Shown here: piece by piece, positions 16,185 through 23,175 of the stretch | Layout: each line of letters starts with the position of its first letter | Numbering within the stretch: the first letter of the stretch is position 1 | Source: JAIOTH01 sp964639335 | GTDB lineage: Bacteria; Patescibacteriota; Patescibacteriia; UBA1558; S5-K13 | NCBI GenBank assembly: GCA_964639335.1 | Contig: CAZXCJ010000006.1 | Location: 1 to 39,072 of the forward strand | DNA length: 39,072 nucleotides | Reading direction: 5' to 3' | Notes under the pieces: model-generated | Seen by the model: only the letters and a program-made list of their open reading frames with translations | Database searches by the model: none | What the model was told of the DNA's origin: nothing | Made by a program: the position numbers and the translations under genes

Positions 16185-16213
16185 AGTTTAATTCCTTAAA
16201 ACCGTTTTGTCAA
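16185..16213 (-). promoter_or_regulatory. Promoter of the 15534-16148 gene
   Basis: Minus strand TTGACA (16208-16213), 17-nt spacer, TAAACT (16185-16190). Same hexamers, same spacing and nearly the same first 11 spacer bases as the promoter at 15312-15340. The -35 box borders element 3. Confidence 0.75.
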
Positions 16214-16283
16214 CCCCCTTTATCTTTTTAGCATATATTAATTAATAAAATTTAACAATTTTTAAAAAAGATGAGCGGGTCAA
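16210..16283. mobile_element. MITE-like inverted-repeat element 3 (short)
   Basis: Arms CCCCCTTTATCTTTTTA (16214) and TAAAAAAGATGAGCGGG (ending 16279) pair imperfectly, with TCAA on both sides. 66 bp between the TCAA copies. Same boundaries as elements 1 and 2 but a different, shorter interior. Confidence 0.5.
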
Positions 16284-16290
16284 AAATAAA

Positions 16291-16318
16291 TTAACTCTTA
16301 ACTTATAACCTACGGCTA
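16291..16318. repeat. Heptamer tract (4 units)
   Basis: TTAACTC, TTAACTT, ATAACCT, ACGGCTA, between element 3 and the sigma-factor promoter. Confidence 0.6.
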
Positions 16319-16333
16319 AATCTGAAATAAAAA

Positions 16334-16362
16334 TTGGCAATCAGCGTATTACATAATATACT
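16334..16362 (+). promoter_or_regulatory. Promoter of the sigma-factor gene, leaderless layout
   Basis: TTGGCA (16334-16339), 17-nt spacer, TATACT (16357-16362). The expected start point, 6-7 nt after the -10 box, is the A of the ATG at 16369, so the mRNA would have no leader. No Shine-Dalgarno is present. Confidence 0.7.
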
Positions 16363-16368
16363 TAGATC

Positions 16369-16959
16369 ATGGAAGAAAAGGATTGCTTAGATAAAAAAGA
16401 TATTGAATTAGTGCAATTAAGTCTGGAAAATCAAGACTATTTTTTATGTATAGTAAAAAAATACGAAATTCCTTTGATGAGATATATTCGGCGCATTACT
16501 AATATTAATTTTGAAGATGCTGAGGACTTATTACAAGAAATATTTATCAAAGCATATACCAATCTTAACGGTTTTGATCCTAATTTAAAATTTTCTTCTT
16601 GGATTTATAGAATTGCTCATAATGAAGTAATCTCCAGCTTTAGAAAACTAAAAGTTCGTCCTGAGAAAATAAATTCTGAAATAAACGAAGATGTGTTAAA
16701 AAAAATTAAAAGTGATTTAAATATTGAAAAAGAAATCGATCAAAAGATACTAGGAGAAAAATTAAACCAAATAATTGATCAACTGAACGTTAAATATAAA
16801 GAAGTTATAATTTTAAAATACTTAGAAGACAAAACTTATGAAGAAATTTCAGACATTATCAAAAAACCAACCAATACTGTCGGTACTTTAATCAATCGCG
16901 CTAAAAAACAACTTAATCATATTATAAAAAACCAAAATATTCACCTGCCGAAGCTTTAG
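16369..16959 (+). CDS. RNA polymerase sigma factor, ECF-like sigma-70 family
   Basis: 196 residues with region 2 (LMRYIRRITN...AEDLLQEIFIKAY...FSSWIYRIAHNEVISSFRK, about 36-95) and region 4 (YKEVIILKYLEDKTYEEISDI followed by NTVGTLINRAKKQL, about 142-185). Regions 1 and 3 are absent, as in ECF factors. It redirects RNA polymerase to alternative promoters. It is followed by a membrane protein and an exported protein in the same orientation, a usual sigma / anti-sigma / target order. The predicted leaderless start is at the only good ATG. Confidence 0.92.
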   Translation: MEEKDCLDKKDIELVQLSLENQDYFLCIVKKYEIPLMRYIRRITNINFEDAEDLLQEIFIKAYTNLNGFDPNLKFSSWIYRIAHNEVISSFRKLKVRPEKINSEINEDVLKKIKSDLNIEKEIDQKILGEKLNQIIDQLNVKYKEVIILKYLEDKTYEEISDIIKKPTNTVGTLINRAKKQLNHIIKNQNIHLPKL

Positions 16960-17040
16960 CGTAGGTAGGTAAACATATAGATTAAATCAGATATTAAAAT
17001 CTAATCAAATAATATTTAATAATAAATAACATTCAATATA

Positions 17041-17799
17041 ATGAGTTTAGGAAAAGATATTCTCAAAATAATAAAAAAAGATAAAGTTGAACCCAAGGCT
17101 AAGTGGATTTTTGCTTTTAAAAACATTATAACTTGGCTTCTAGGTATTTTATCTTTAATAATTAGTTCTTTAGCCGTCTCCGTAATTATTCATATTATTA
17201 AAAATAATGATTATCTTTTTTTCAAAATGATTCACCCTTCACCCCTGGGCTTAATTATTAAAACCCTACCTTATTTTTGGATAATTGCCTTAATTATTTT
17301 CATAATAGCTGCTCGTTATATTCTCAAACAAACTAAAAAGGGATATAAATTAGAATTATACAAAATAATTATCCTCAGCATAATTTTAAGCATTGTTTTG
17401 GGAAATATTTTTTATATATTAGGGGTAGGAAGTAATATAGATAGCTCTTTTGCTAAAAAATCACCCTTCTATAATCAAATGATGAGACCCCGCCACTTAA
17501 TGTGGCTTCAAGAAGATCGAGGAATGATTGCTGGTCAAATAATTTCTCTCAGCGATCCAGATCATTTTATCCTAGAAGATTTTAACCACAAACAATGGCA
17601 AGTTATTAAAATAGAAAATGAAATTATGAGACCCAAATTTGAAAAAATGATTCCTTTTCCTTTAAATTTAGAACCTGGTTTAGAAATAAGAGCCTTGGGT
17701 GAAAAAATTAATGATCAGATTTTTCATGCTTTTATTATCAAACCTGCTCCTCCCTTTTCTAAATCCAAAATGCCTCTTCCACCTAAAAAACCATTTTAA
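17041..17799 (+). CDS. Membrane protein, possible anti-sigma partner
   Basis: A 252-residue protein. A short basic cytosolic N-terminus (KDILKIIKKDKVEPKAKW) precedes three membrane segments (about 28-50, 72-92, 106-127). An outer domain (130-235) with GQIISLSDPDHFILEDFNHKQW looks OB-like or beta-rich, and the tail is proline-rich. It lies 81 nt after the sigma gene. Known: ECF factors are often held at the membrane by the product of the next gene. No zinc-type anti-sigma motif (HxxxCxxC) is seen, so the role is inferred from position only. Confidence 0.5.
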   Translation: MSLGKDILKIIKKDKVEPKAKWIFAFKNIITWLLGILSLIISSLAVSVIIHIIKNNDYLFFKMIHPSPLGLIIKTLPYFWIIALIIFIIAARYILKQTKKGYKLELYKIIILSIILSIVLGNIFYILGVGSNIDSSFAKKSPFYNQMMRPRHLMWLQEDRGMIAGQIISLSDPDHFILEDFNHKQWQVIKIENEIMRPKFEKMIPFPLNLEPGLEIRALGEKINDQIFHAFIIKPAPPFSKSKMPLPPKKPF

Positions 17800-17890
17800 A
17801 AATGAAATAATTTTTAGAGGTTTGCGTAATACTATATAACAAGCGCGCCAAGCTATTTGAAAAATAATAAAAAAATTATTTATCCTGTTA

Positions 17891-17931
17891 AACCTGTTAA
17901 ATAGTATCTTGAAAAGATAATTTAACAGGTT
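17891..17931. repeat. Long hairpin with CCTGTTAAAT arms
   Basis: AACCTGTTAAAT...ATCTT, loop GAA, AAGAT...ATTTAACAGGTT: an almost perfect stem of about 18 bp. The arms match the inverted repeats of element 1. No T-run, so not a typical terminator. Lies in the spacer before the exported protein. Confidence 0.65.
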
Positions 17932-18022
17932 AAAATCAAACAATTTAAAAGATTTAGTAGGATAATTAACTTAAAATATTTAATCTAAGATTAAACAAAT
18001 TTAACAAATAATATTTAATAGG

Positions 18023-18463
18023 ATGAAAAAAACATTAGTTATTGCTGTTATCGCCTTAGTAATAACAGCTGGTCTAGTATCTCTGGTAACTGCTCAAGAA
18101 AATAGAAAATTTCGGGCTGAACTAAGTCCAGAAATACAGGCAAAGAAAGAAGCCTATATGGCCGAAAAGAAATCTCAATATGAAGAAATAAAAAATATCA
18201 TGGAAAACGGTACTTATGAAGAATGGAAAGCTTTAATAGAAAGCAAACCAAGAATAACTGACTATATTACTGCTGACAATTTTTCTCAATATCAAGAAGC
18301 TCATAAATTAAAACAAGCTGGAGATTACGAAGGAGCTCAAAAAATAATGGAAGAACTAGGAATTGAAGGAATTGAAGGAAAAATGGGAATGATGGGCATG
18401 AAAAAAGGTGGATTCAATCGAGGAATGTTTAAAATGAATGGTAACTGCCCTTTCCAAAAATAA
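18023..18463 (+). CDS. Small exported protein, hypothetical
   Basis: A 146-residue protein. A signal peptide (MKKTLVIAVIALVITAGLVS, cleavage likely after VTAQ) precedes a charged helical domain with ELSPEIQAKKEAYMAEKKSQ-type heptads, then a Met/Gly-rich tail (GKMGMMGMKKGGFNRGMFKMNG). The helical, Met-rich make-up recalls Spy/CpxP-like periplasmic chaperones or metal-binding proteins, but no LTxxQ motif is present. As the last gene after a sigma factor and a membrane protein, it is a candidate regulon member. Confidence 0.6.
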   Translation: MKKTLVIAVIALVITAGLVSLVTAQENRKFRAELSPEIQAKKEAYMAEKKSQYEEIKNIMENGTYEEWKALIESKPRITDYITADNFSQYQEAHKLKQAGDYEGAQKIMEELGIEGIEGKMGMMGMKKGGFNRGMFKMNGNCPFQK

Positions 18464-18480
18464 ATATCATTTGAACTTAA

Positions 18481-18519
18481 AACCCTGTACCGTATGGCAC
18501 GGGGTTTTTTATTTTTTCA
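18481..18519 (+). terminator. Terminator of the sigma-factor unit
   Basis: AACCCTGT (18481-18488) pairs with ACGGGGTT (18499-18506), loop of 10 nt, followed by TTTTTTATTTTTT. Confidence 0.88.
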
Positions 18520-18525
18520 AATATA

Positions 18526-19746
18526 TTATAACTTAATTGATTTTTCTAACCTTTTTAAAGCCAATACAAATGCTGACATTCTCAAATTAATCTCATATTT
18601 TTTACTAATCTCCCAAACTTCATTAAAAGCTTGGGTCATTTTTTTCTCCAACTCTTGATTGACTTTGTCTAATTCCCATTTTTCATTATTTATATTCTGG
18701 AACCATTCAAAATAAGAAACAGCTACGCCGCCAGCATTAGCTAGAACATCCGGACAAACCACAATTTCTTTTTCTGCTAAAATTTTATCAGCTCCTTTGG
18801 TTATGGGACCATTGGCAATCTCTAATATTAACTTAGCCTTCATATTATCGGCATTCTCTTCGGTAATTTGATTTTCTAAAGCTGCTAAAACTAAAATATC
18901 TACATCTAATTCTAATAATTCTTTATTACTAATATTTTTTAAAGCTCCAAAATTTTGAAAAGATCCATTTTCTTTCTTATAAATCTTCAATCTTTCAACA
19001 TCTAAACCATCTTCATTATAAAGAGCACCTTTAGAATCTGACACGGCTACTATTTTGTACCCAGCTTTTTTAGCAAAATCTATGAAAACACTGCCCGCGT
19101 TACCAAATCCTTGAACCGCAATTTTTAAATCTTTTCCCAATTCTAGTTTAGACAATAAATTTTCAAAGATATAAAAAGCTCCTAAACCAGTAGCCTTATC
19201 TCTACCTAGGGAGCCACCATTTTCTAATGACTTGCCAGTAATAACTGCTAAAGTTTTTTGGCTAACAATCTGAGAATATTCGTCTTCCATCCAATCCATA
19301 ATTTGAGAATTAGTATAAACATCTGGGGCTGGAACATCTTTATTTGGTCCGATAATATCAGCAAAGGCTCTAACCCAAGCGCGGGACAAATTCTCCAATT
19401 CTTTTTCTGATAATTCTTTAGGATTGACTGAAACTCCCCCTTTTCCACCACCCATGGGAATATCAACTACCGCACATTTAATAGCCATTAAAGATGATAA
19501 AGCCTTGATTCCTTCCAGATCAACTTGGGGATGAAATCTAATCCCGCCCTTATAAGGTCCACGACTATTATTATACTGCACTCGGTAAGCTCTAAAAATT
19601 TGTAAACTACCATTGTCCATTCTAACTGGGAGATAAGCCTCCGCCAATCTATCTGGATTTTTTAATTTCAAAAGAACATCTTTATTAATAGAAGCAATCT
19701 TTCCGGCTTTGATTAAATTGTTAGTAATGTTTAAAAAAGGGCTCAT
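18526..19746 (-). CDS. gdhA: Glutamate/leucine-type amino-acid dehydrogenase
   Basis: A 406-residue NAD(P)-dependent dehydrogenase of the Glu/Leu/Phe/Val family. The substrate side has YNNSRGPYKGGIRFHP, MAIKCAVVDIPMGGGKGG (catalytic Lys102 in the GGGKGG loop, Lys90 nearby) and PAPDVYT (Asp142). The cofactor domain has VQGFGNAGSV. The family interconverts glutamate and 2-oxoglutarate plus ammonia, or acts on branched amino acids. Length and motifs fit hexameric glutamate dehydrogenase best. A single gene convergent with the sigma-factor unit; its upstream spacer is an 8-nt-period tract. Confidence 0.9.
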   Translation of the reverse strand: MSPFLNITNNLIKAGKIASINKDVLLKLKNPDRLAEAYLPVRMDNGSLQIFRAYRVQYNNSRGPYKGGIRFHPQVDLEGIKALSSLMAIKCAVVDIPMGGGKGGVSVNPKELSEKELENLSRAWVRAFADIIGPNKDVPAPDVYTNSQIMDWMEDEYSQIVSQKTLAVITGKSLENGGSLGRDKATGLGAFYIFENLLSKLELGKDLKIAVQGFGNAGSVFIDFAKKAGYKIVAVSDSKGALYNEDGLDVERLKIYKKENGSFQNFGALKNISNKELLELDVDILVLAALENQITEENADNMKAKLILEIANGPITKGADKILAEKEIVVCPDVLANAGGVAVSYFEWFQNINNEKWELDKVNQELEKKMTQAFNEVWEISKKYEINLRMSAFVLALKRLEKSIKL

Positions 19747-19747
19747 A

Positions 19748-19794
19748 AATTAATAGGGTAATCGGTTAATAGTATAATAGGTTAATAGAATAAC
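19748..19794. repeat. Octamer-period tract
   Basis: AATTAAT, AGGGTAAT, CGGTTAAT, AGTATAAT, AGGTTAAT, AGAATAAC: units of 8 nt ending TAAT. An 8-nt step also shifts frame, so stops fall in all three frames. Located just upstream of the dehydrogenase start. Confidence 0.7.
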
Positions 19795-19810
19795 TAGTTG
19801 TCTGTTTTTC

Positions 19811-19852
19811 TTAATTTTTACTCCTTACTACTTAATTCTTAATTCTACTGAA
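19811..19852. repeat. Heptamer tract (6 units)
   Basis: TTAATTT, TTACTCC, TTACTAC, TTAATTC, TTAATTC, TACTGAA. It overlaps the thioredoxin stop codon; on the minus strand TAA recurs every 7 nt. Confidence 0.75.
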
Positions 19853-20165
19853 TTAAGCTATCTATTCTTTCTTTAATTTGATCTTTAGGCATTAAGCCGA
19901 TAGCCACATCTTTAATTTCTCCACTTTGAAAATAAATCAGAGTAGGAATACTCATAACATTAAATTTTTGAGCTATGGCCGGCGATTCTTCAATATTTAC
20001 TTTTACAATTTTAACTTCTTGGCCTTGATATTCTTCAGCTATTTCATCCATTAAAGGACCTAACATTTTACAAGGGCCACACCATTCCGCAAAAAAATCC
20101 ACCACTACATTTTTATTATTTTTCAAAAACTCGTCAAAATTTGATTCATTTAAAATCTCAGACAT
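19845..20165 (-). CDS. trxA: Thioredoxin
   Basis: A 106-residue thioredoxin with FFAEWCGPCKML (Cys29-Gly-Pro-Cys32), the buried Asp23 (VVDFF), cis-Pro in FNVMSIPTLIYF and a C-terminal helix. General disulphide reductase in the cytosol. A promoter at 20196-20224 gives it its own transcript. No thioredoxin reductase is in the window. Confidence 0.96.
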   Translation of the reverse strand: MSEILNESNFDEFLKNNKNVVVDFFAEWCGPCKMLGPLMDEIAEEYQGQEVKIVKVNIEESPAIAQKFNVMSIPTLIYFQSGEIKDVAIGLMPKDQIKERIDSLIQ

Positions 20166-20195
20166 TGTTTTGATAATTAATAATTAGTGCTTAAT

Positions 20196-20224
20196 ATTAT
20201 AACATTGGCTTTAGGTTTAGACAA
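20196..20224 (-). promoter_or_regulatory. Promoter of the thioredoxin gene
   Basis: Minus strand TTGTCT (20219-20224), 17-nt spacer, TATAAT (20196-20201), about 30 nt before the start codon. Confidence 0.7.
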
Positions 20225-20234
20225 ATAATTGCCA

Positions 20235-20263
20235 AATAAAAAAGGCCACTAAATGTGACCTTT
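20235..20263 (-). terminator. Terminator of the helicase gene
   Basis: Minus strand AAAGGTCAC-attta-GTGGCCTTT (20241-20263) followed by TTTATTT. It overlaps the last codons of the helicase gene. Confidence 0.85.
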
Positions 20264-22063
20264 GATTTTTTCAAAATATTCAATTATTTTTTCTACTTCC
20301 TTTTCTCTTCTTCGGAAAATGAAGTATATCTTTTTTTCTTCTCCGCTGTCATAAGAAAGTAGAAAAATAACTCCTTTTTTGTATCTGGCCGTTCGTCCCA
20401 TCCTTTGAATTCCTCGACGCACGTCTGATATTGGTTCATAAAAAATAACCACATCAACGGCTGGAAAATCCAAACCCTGCTCACCAATAGAAGTAGAAAC
20501 CAGAATGTCAATTTCATGTCTTTTGTACTTCTTTAGGACTTTTTCTTGTTCTTTCTGGCTCATACCTGGATCCTGATAATTAGAACTTTGGCCAATCAGT
20601 TTATCAATTTTTAATTCTGGAAATTCTTGTTGTAAATAAGAAACTGTCTTCCTTAATGTACTTCTATGAGAAGTAAAAATGATAATCTGATGCTTTTTAC
20701 ATCCATTAACAATTTGTTTAATTTTTTTCAATTTGGGATCATCAAAGATTAAATTTGAAAATTGAACTTTTTTTTCTGACTTCATTTGACCAAATTTTTT
20801 TTCTTCTTCTGGTCCTCTTTTGCTCCACAAATAATTTCTATAAAGCAATTTAATTACAGTTTTAATTCTCTTTGCTTTTAAAAATTTTCTGGTTGATTTA
20901 TTTTTTTGTTGAGCATAATAAGTACTCTCTAAAAAAACTCTCAATTCTTCTAAGCCCTTGTTTAAGCTTTTAATAGAAAAAGCTATTTTCATAATAATAG
21001 ACCAGGTTACCATCATGTCATAGCCCAAATCTGCATCTGGATGCCCAGATACGTATTTATCTAACTCTCCTTTAAGGGTCTTGAATTTCTTCATGGCAAT
21101 ACCGGCAATTTCTTCTTCAACGTTATAGTAAAAACAACCCTTAAGATCAAAATCAACTTCCCACAACTTAATAAATAAAGCTAATTCTTTGGCTTTTACA
21201 TCTAACTGGTCTACCAACAAATCTTTAAGAGTTTTGTGAAATTTTGTTTTTTCTCTTTTGATGAATATGGGCTTGAAAATCTTTTGATGAATATAAGGAA
21301 GAACATCGGGATTTTTAAAACTCCTAGTAATAACCCTTTTATAAGAAACCCTTAAGTTTTTTCTTAGTTCTTCTAGTTTTCCTATTTTAGAATCTGGAGA
21401 AGCGGTAAAACCACTCATCAAAATTTCTTTTGATTTAGAATAATAATTTGCTAGAGGGGCATAGTCATATTTACCGGTGAGATTGTGAATTTCATCAAAA
21501 ATAACTAACTGTAAATCCTCTTTTCTTCCAATTTGATGACGTTTTTTAAGTTCAGCTACTATTGTTTGAGGGGTGGCTACTATAATTTGATTATCATTCC
21601 AAATTTCCAACCTATCCTTGGATTTAGTGTTGCCAGTTATCAATCCTACTTTAAGATTAGAAATCTTAGCAACGTTTTCCTTATGCTGTCTACATAAAGG
21701 CTTAGTCGGAGCTAAAAACAAAATTTTCTTATTAGGATTCTTCTTAAAACAAATAATTGCTAACAGAATTTCCAAATAAGTTTTTCCTAAGCCCGTGTGC
21801 AAAAAGATTAAAGAATTGCCTCCTAATGCCTCTTGAACCATATCTAAGGCATATAGACGAGCTTCAAAAACTTTTTCTTTTATTAGCTTGTCTTTTAAAT
21901 ATACAATTTTGTCTTCTATGGCAGTATCAAATCCCAGTTCTCTGGCAACTAAAGTGGCTCTCTTAATCACTTGTCGTGGAGAGAATTTTTTAGGCACTTC
22001 TTCTTTGAATTTATCTAAAAAATCCAATTGTCCTGGACAATCTTTGACTTTCTTTTTAGCCAT
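20249..22063 (-). CDS. SF2 helicase of the Hef/FANCM (Mph1) type
   Basis: A 604-residue helicase. Motif I HTGLGKT (89-95), Ia ILFLAPTKPLCRQH, II DEIH (190-193), III SGFTASP (217-223), and in the second domain IFTSHRSTLRKTVSYL, LVSTSIGEQGLDFPAVDVVIFYEP and QRMGRTAR. The APTKPL phrase, the DExH box and the helical insert (about 260-430) between the RecA domains resemble archaeal Hef and eukaryotic FANCM. The ERCC4 nuclease domain of Hef is absent. Known: Hef/FANCM act on forked and branched DNA. Inferred: fork repair. An AGGAGG Shine-Dalgarno 6 nt before ATG. Confidence 0.8.
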   Translation of the reverse strand: MAKKKVKDCPGQLDFLDKFKEEVPKKFSPRQVIKRATLVARELGFDTAIEDKIVYLKDKLIKEKVFEARLYALDMVQEALGGNSLIFLHTGLGKTYLEILLAIICFKKNPNKKILFLAPTKPLCRQHKENVAKISNLKVGLITGNTKSKDRLEIWNDNQIIVATPQTIVAELKKRHQIGRKEDLQLVIFDEIHNLTGKYDYAPLANYYSKSKEILMSGFTASPDSKIGKLEELRKNLRVSYKRVITRSFKNPDVLPYIHQKIFKPIFIKREKTKFHKTLKDLLVDQLDVKAKELALFIKLWEVDFDLKGCFYYNVEEEIAGIAMKKFKTLKGELDKYVSGHPDADLGYDMMVTWSIIMKIAFSIKSLNKGLEELRVFLESTYYAQQKNKSTRKFLKAKRIKTVIKLLYRNYLWSKRGPEEEKKFGQMKSEKKVQFSNLIFDDPKLKKIKQIVNGCKKHQIIIFTSHRSTLRKTVSYLQQEFPELKIDKLIGQSSNYQDPGMSQKEQEKVLKKYKRHEIDILVSTSIGEQGLDFPAVDVVIFYEPISDVRRGIQRMGRTARYKKGVIFLLSYDSGEEKKIYFIFRRREKEVEKIIEYFEKIKGHI

Positions 22064-22095
22064 GATATCCTCCTATTTTCTTTTTTTAATAGTTA

Positions 22096-22124
22096 AATAT
22101 ACCCCCTATTTAAAAATAAGTCAA
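22096..22124 (-). promoter_or_regulatory. Promoter of the helicase gene
   Basis: Minus strand TTGACT (22119-22124), 17-nt spacer, TATATT (22096-22101). Back to back with the plus-strand promoter at 22131. Confidence 0.8.
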
Positions 22125-22130
22125 TCCAGA

Positions 22131-22159
22131 TTGACACAACTAAAAAAATGTGCTATTTT
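22131..22159 (+). promoter_or_regulatory. Promoter of the 22193-22684 gene
   Basis: TTGACA (22131-22136), 17-nt spacer, TATTTT (22154-22159) with an upstream TGC that may act as extended -10. Its -35 box is 6 bp from that of the divergent helicase promoter. Confidence 0.75.
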
Positions 22160-22192
22160 TAGAGGAAAATAAAAAAATTAAAGGAGGATAAG

Positions 22193-22684
22193 ATGTGCAA
22201 CCCACAACCTTATCAACCGACTGGCCCCTACTTTTTCAAAAGTGGTAAAAACAAAGTTATGGAAACATTACTTTTTAATAATTACTCACTTTTGAAATGG
22301 TGGTTTTTAAAAATCAAAGGAGGTGATCGTCTCAATGAGATGCAAAAACACCTCAAGTGGATTTTTGAACAACTGCCAAAATTAAAAACCGTCATTACTT
22401 GTCCCCATTGTTCTTCTTCTCTGTCCACTAAAGTAGGAATTGATCTCCATGGAGATGGCTCTATTATTGTAGGTGGACACTGTTGTGAAAACTGCGAACA
22501 CCAACTTTGGACCCAACTTAACGAGAACAATGACATTCTTGATATCAATTTCGAACTGTTATTGATATCTCGATTCTCCAAAGGAACAAATCGAAAAGAA
22601 ATAATTACCTTTTTAAAAAAGGCCTACGGCATTAAAAATATCACCGCGCAAGCAGTGTTCAATCTTTTAAAAAATGCCAAATAA
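22193..22684 (+). CDS. Zinc-ribbon protein, hypothetical
   Basis: A 163-residue protein. The start ATG has AGGAGG 5 nt upstream and its own promoter. Residues 1-49 are an aromatic, basic leader; from Met50 the protein continues as MQKHLKWIFEQL. A zinc ribbon is formed by CPHC (about 70-73) and CCENC (about 95-99). The C-terminal third looks like a helix-turn-helix (RKEIITFLKKAYGIKNITAQAVFNLL). The combination suggests a small DNA-binding regulator, not a known family. A 13-nt perfect match to the 16S anti-Shine-Dalgarno lies inside the gene (22316-22328). Confidence 0.6.
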   Translation: MCNPQPYQPTGPYFFKSGKNKVMETLLFNNYSLLKWWFLKIKGGDRLNEMQKHLKWIFEQLPKLKTVITCPHCSSSLSTKVGIDLHGDGSIIVGGHCCENCEHQLWTQLNENNDILDINFELLLISRFSKGTNRKEIITFLKKAYGIKNITAQAVFNLLKNAK

Positions 22685-22696
22685 TAAAATTTTTAA

Positions 22697-22720
22697 AGCT
22701 CTTCTTTTGAAGGGCTTTTT
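22697..22720 (+). terminator. Terminator of the 22193-22684 gene
   Basis: AGCTCTTC (22697-22704) pairs with GAAGGGCT (22709-22716), then TTTTT. Confidence 0.85.
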
Positions 22721-22790
22721 GATTTGCTCTTTACTTTTAAAAAATTTTATTGTAAGTTGAAATTAAATCAAAACAATTAAGGAGGATAAC

Positions 22791-23114
22791 GTGGCAACAT
22801 CATTGGTAGAAAAAACCTATAAGCCCATTGACTATTACTTTAGAATAGGCCAAAAGGTGCGCCTGCGCAAAAGAGCACCTAATTTCAGCAGAGAAGATGA
22901 AAAAAGGGCAATTAAAAAAGGTCTGGCTGAAATCAAAGAAAAATTTGGAAATGGTCCTTTCTATGTCACTGCTGTATTTAAAACTCCGGCTGATGAAATG
23001 GAAAATGTTGGACATCCTCAAGAGCTCTGCCTTTCCAAAACTAAAGGTGGAAAAACTATCAAAGACAATAACGGAAAATCAGTAGTGCTTTCTGCAATAT
23101 TTTTTCGCTGTTGA
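22791..23114 (+). CDS. Small hypothetical protein
   Basis: A 107-residue protein starting with GTG, fixed by AGGAGG at 5-6 nt. The N-terminal part has DYYFRIGQKVRLRKRAPNFSRE followed by a charged helix. The C-terminal part (GPFYVTAVFKTPADEM, GKSVVLSAIFFRC) looks like a beta-barrel, in the way KOW/SH3-like or DUF-type barrels do. A short, strongly expressed-looking single gene with its own terminator. It ends with TGA. I do not recognise it. Confidence 0.6.
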   Translation: MATSLVEKTYKPIDYYFRIGQKVRLRKRAPNFSREDEKRAIKKGLAEIKEKFGNGPFYVTAVFKTPADEMENVGHPQELCLSKTKGGKTIKDNNGKSVVLSAIFFRC

Positions 23115-23124
23115 ATTTTAAATC

Positions 23125-23160
23125 AAAAGCAATCGCTTGCAAACGATTGCTTTTTCTTTT
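23125..23160 (+). terminator. Terminator between convergent genes
   Basis: AGCAATCG (23128-23135) pairs with CGATTGCT (23144-23151), followed by TTTTCTTTTC. It also has AAAA on the other side and may act for the convergent aldolase gene. Confidence 0.85.
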
Positions 23161-23175
23161 CTATTTATAATCTAA

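Noticed and set aside
20293..22172. Several ORFs on both strands across the helicase
   Set aside because: Shadow frames; the minus-strand 604-residue frame holds all SF2 motifs.
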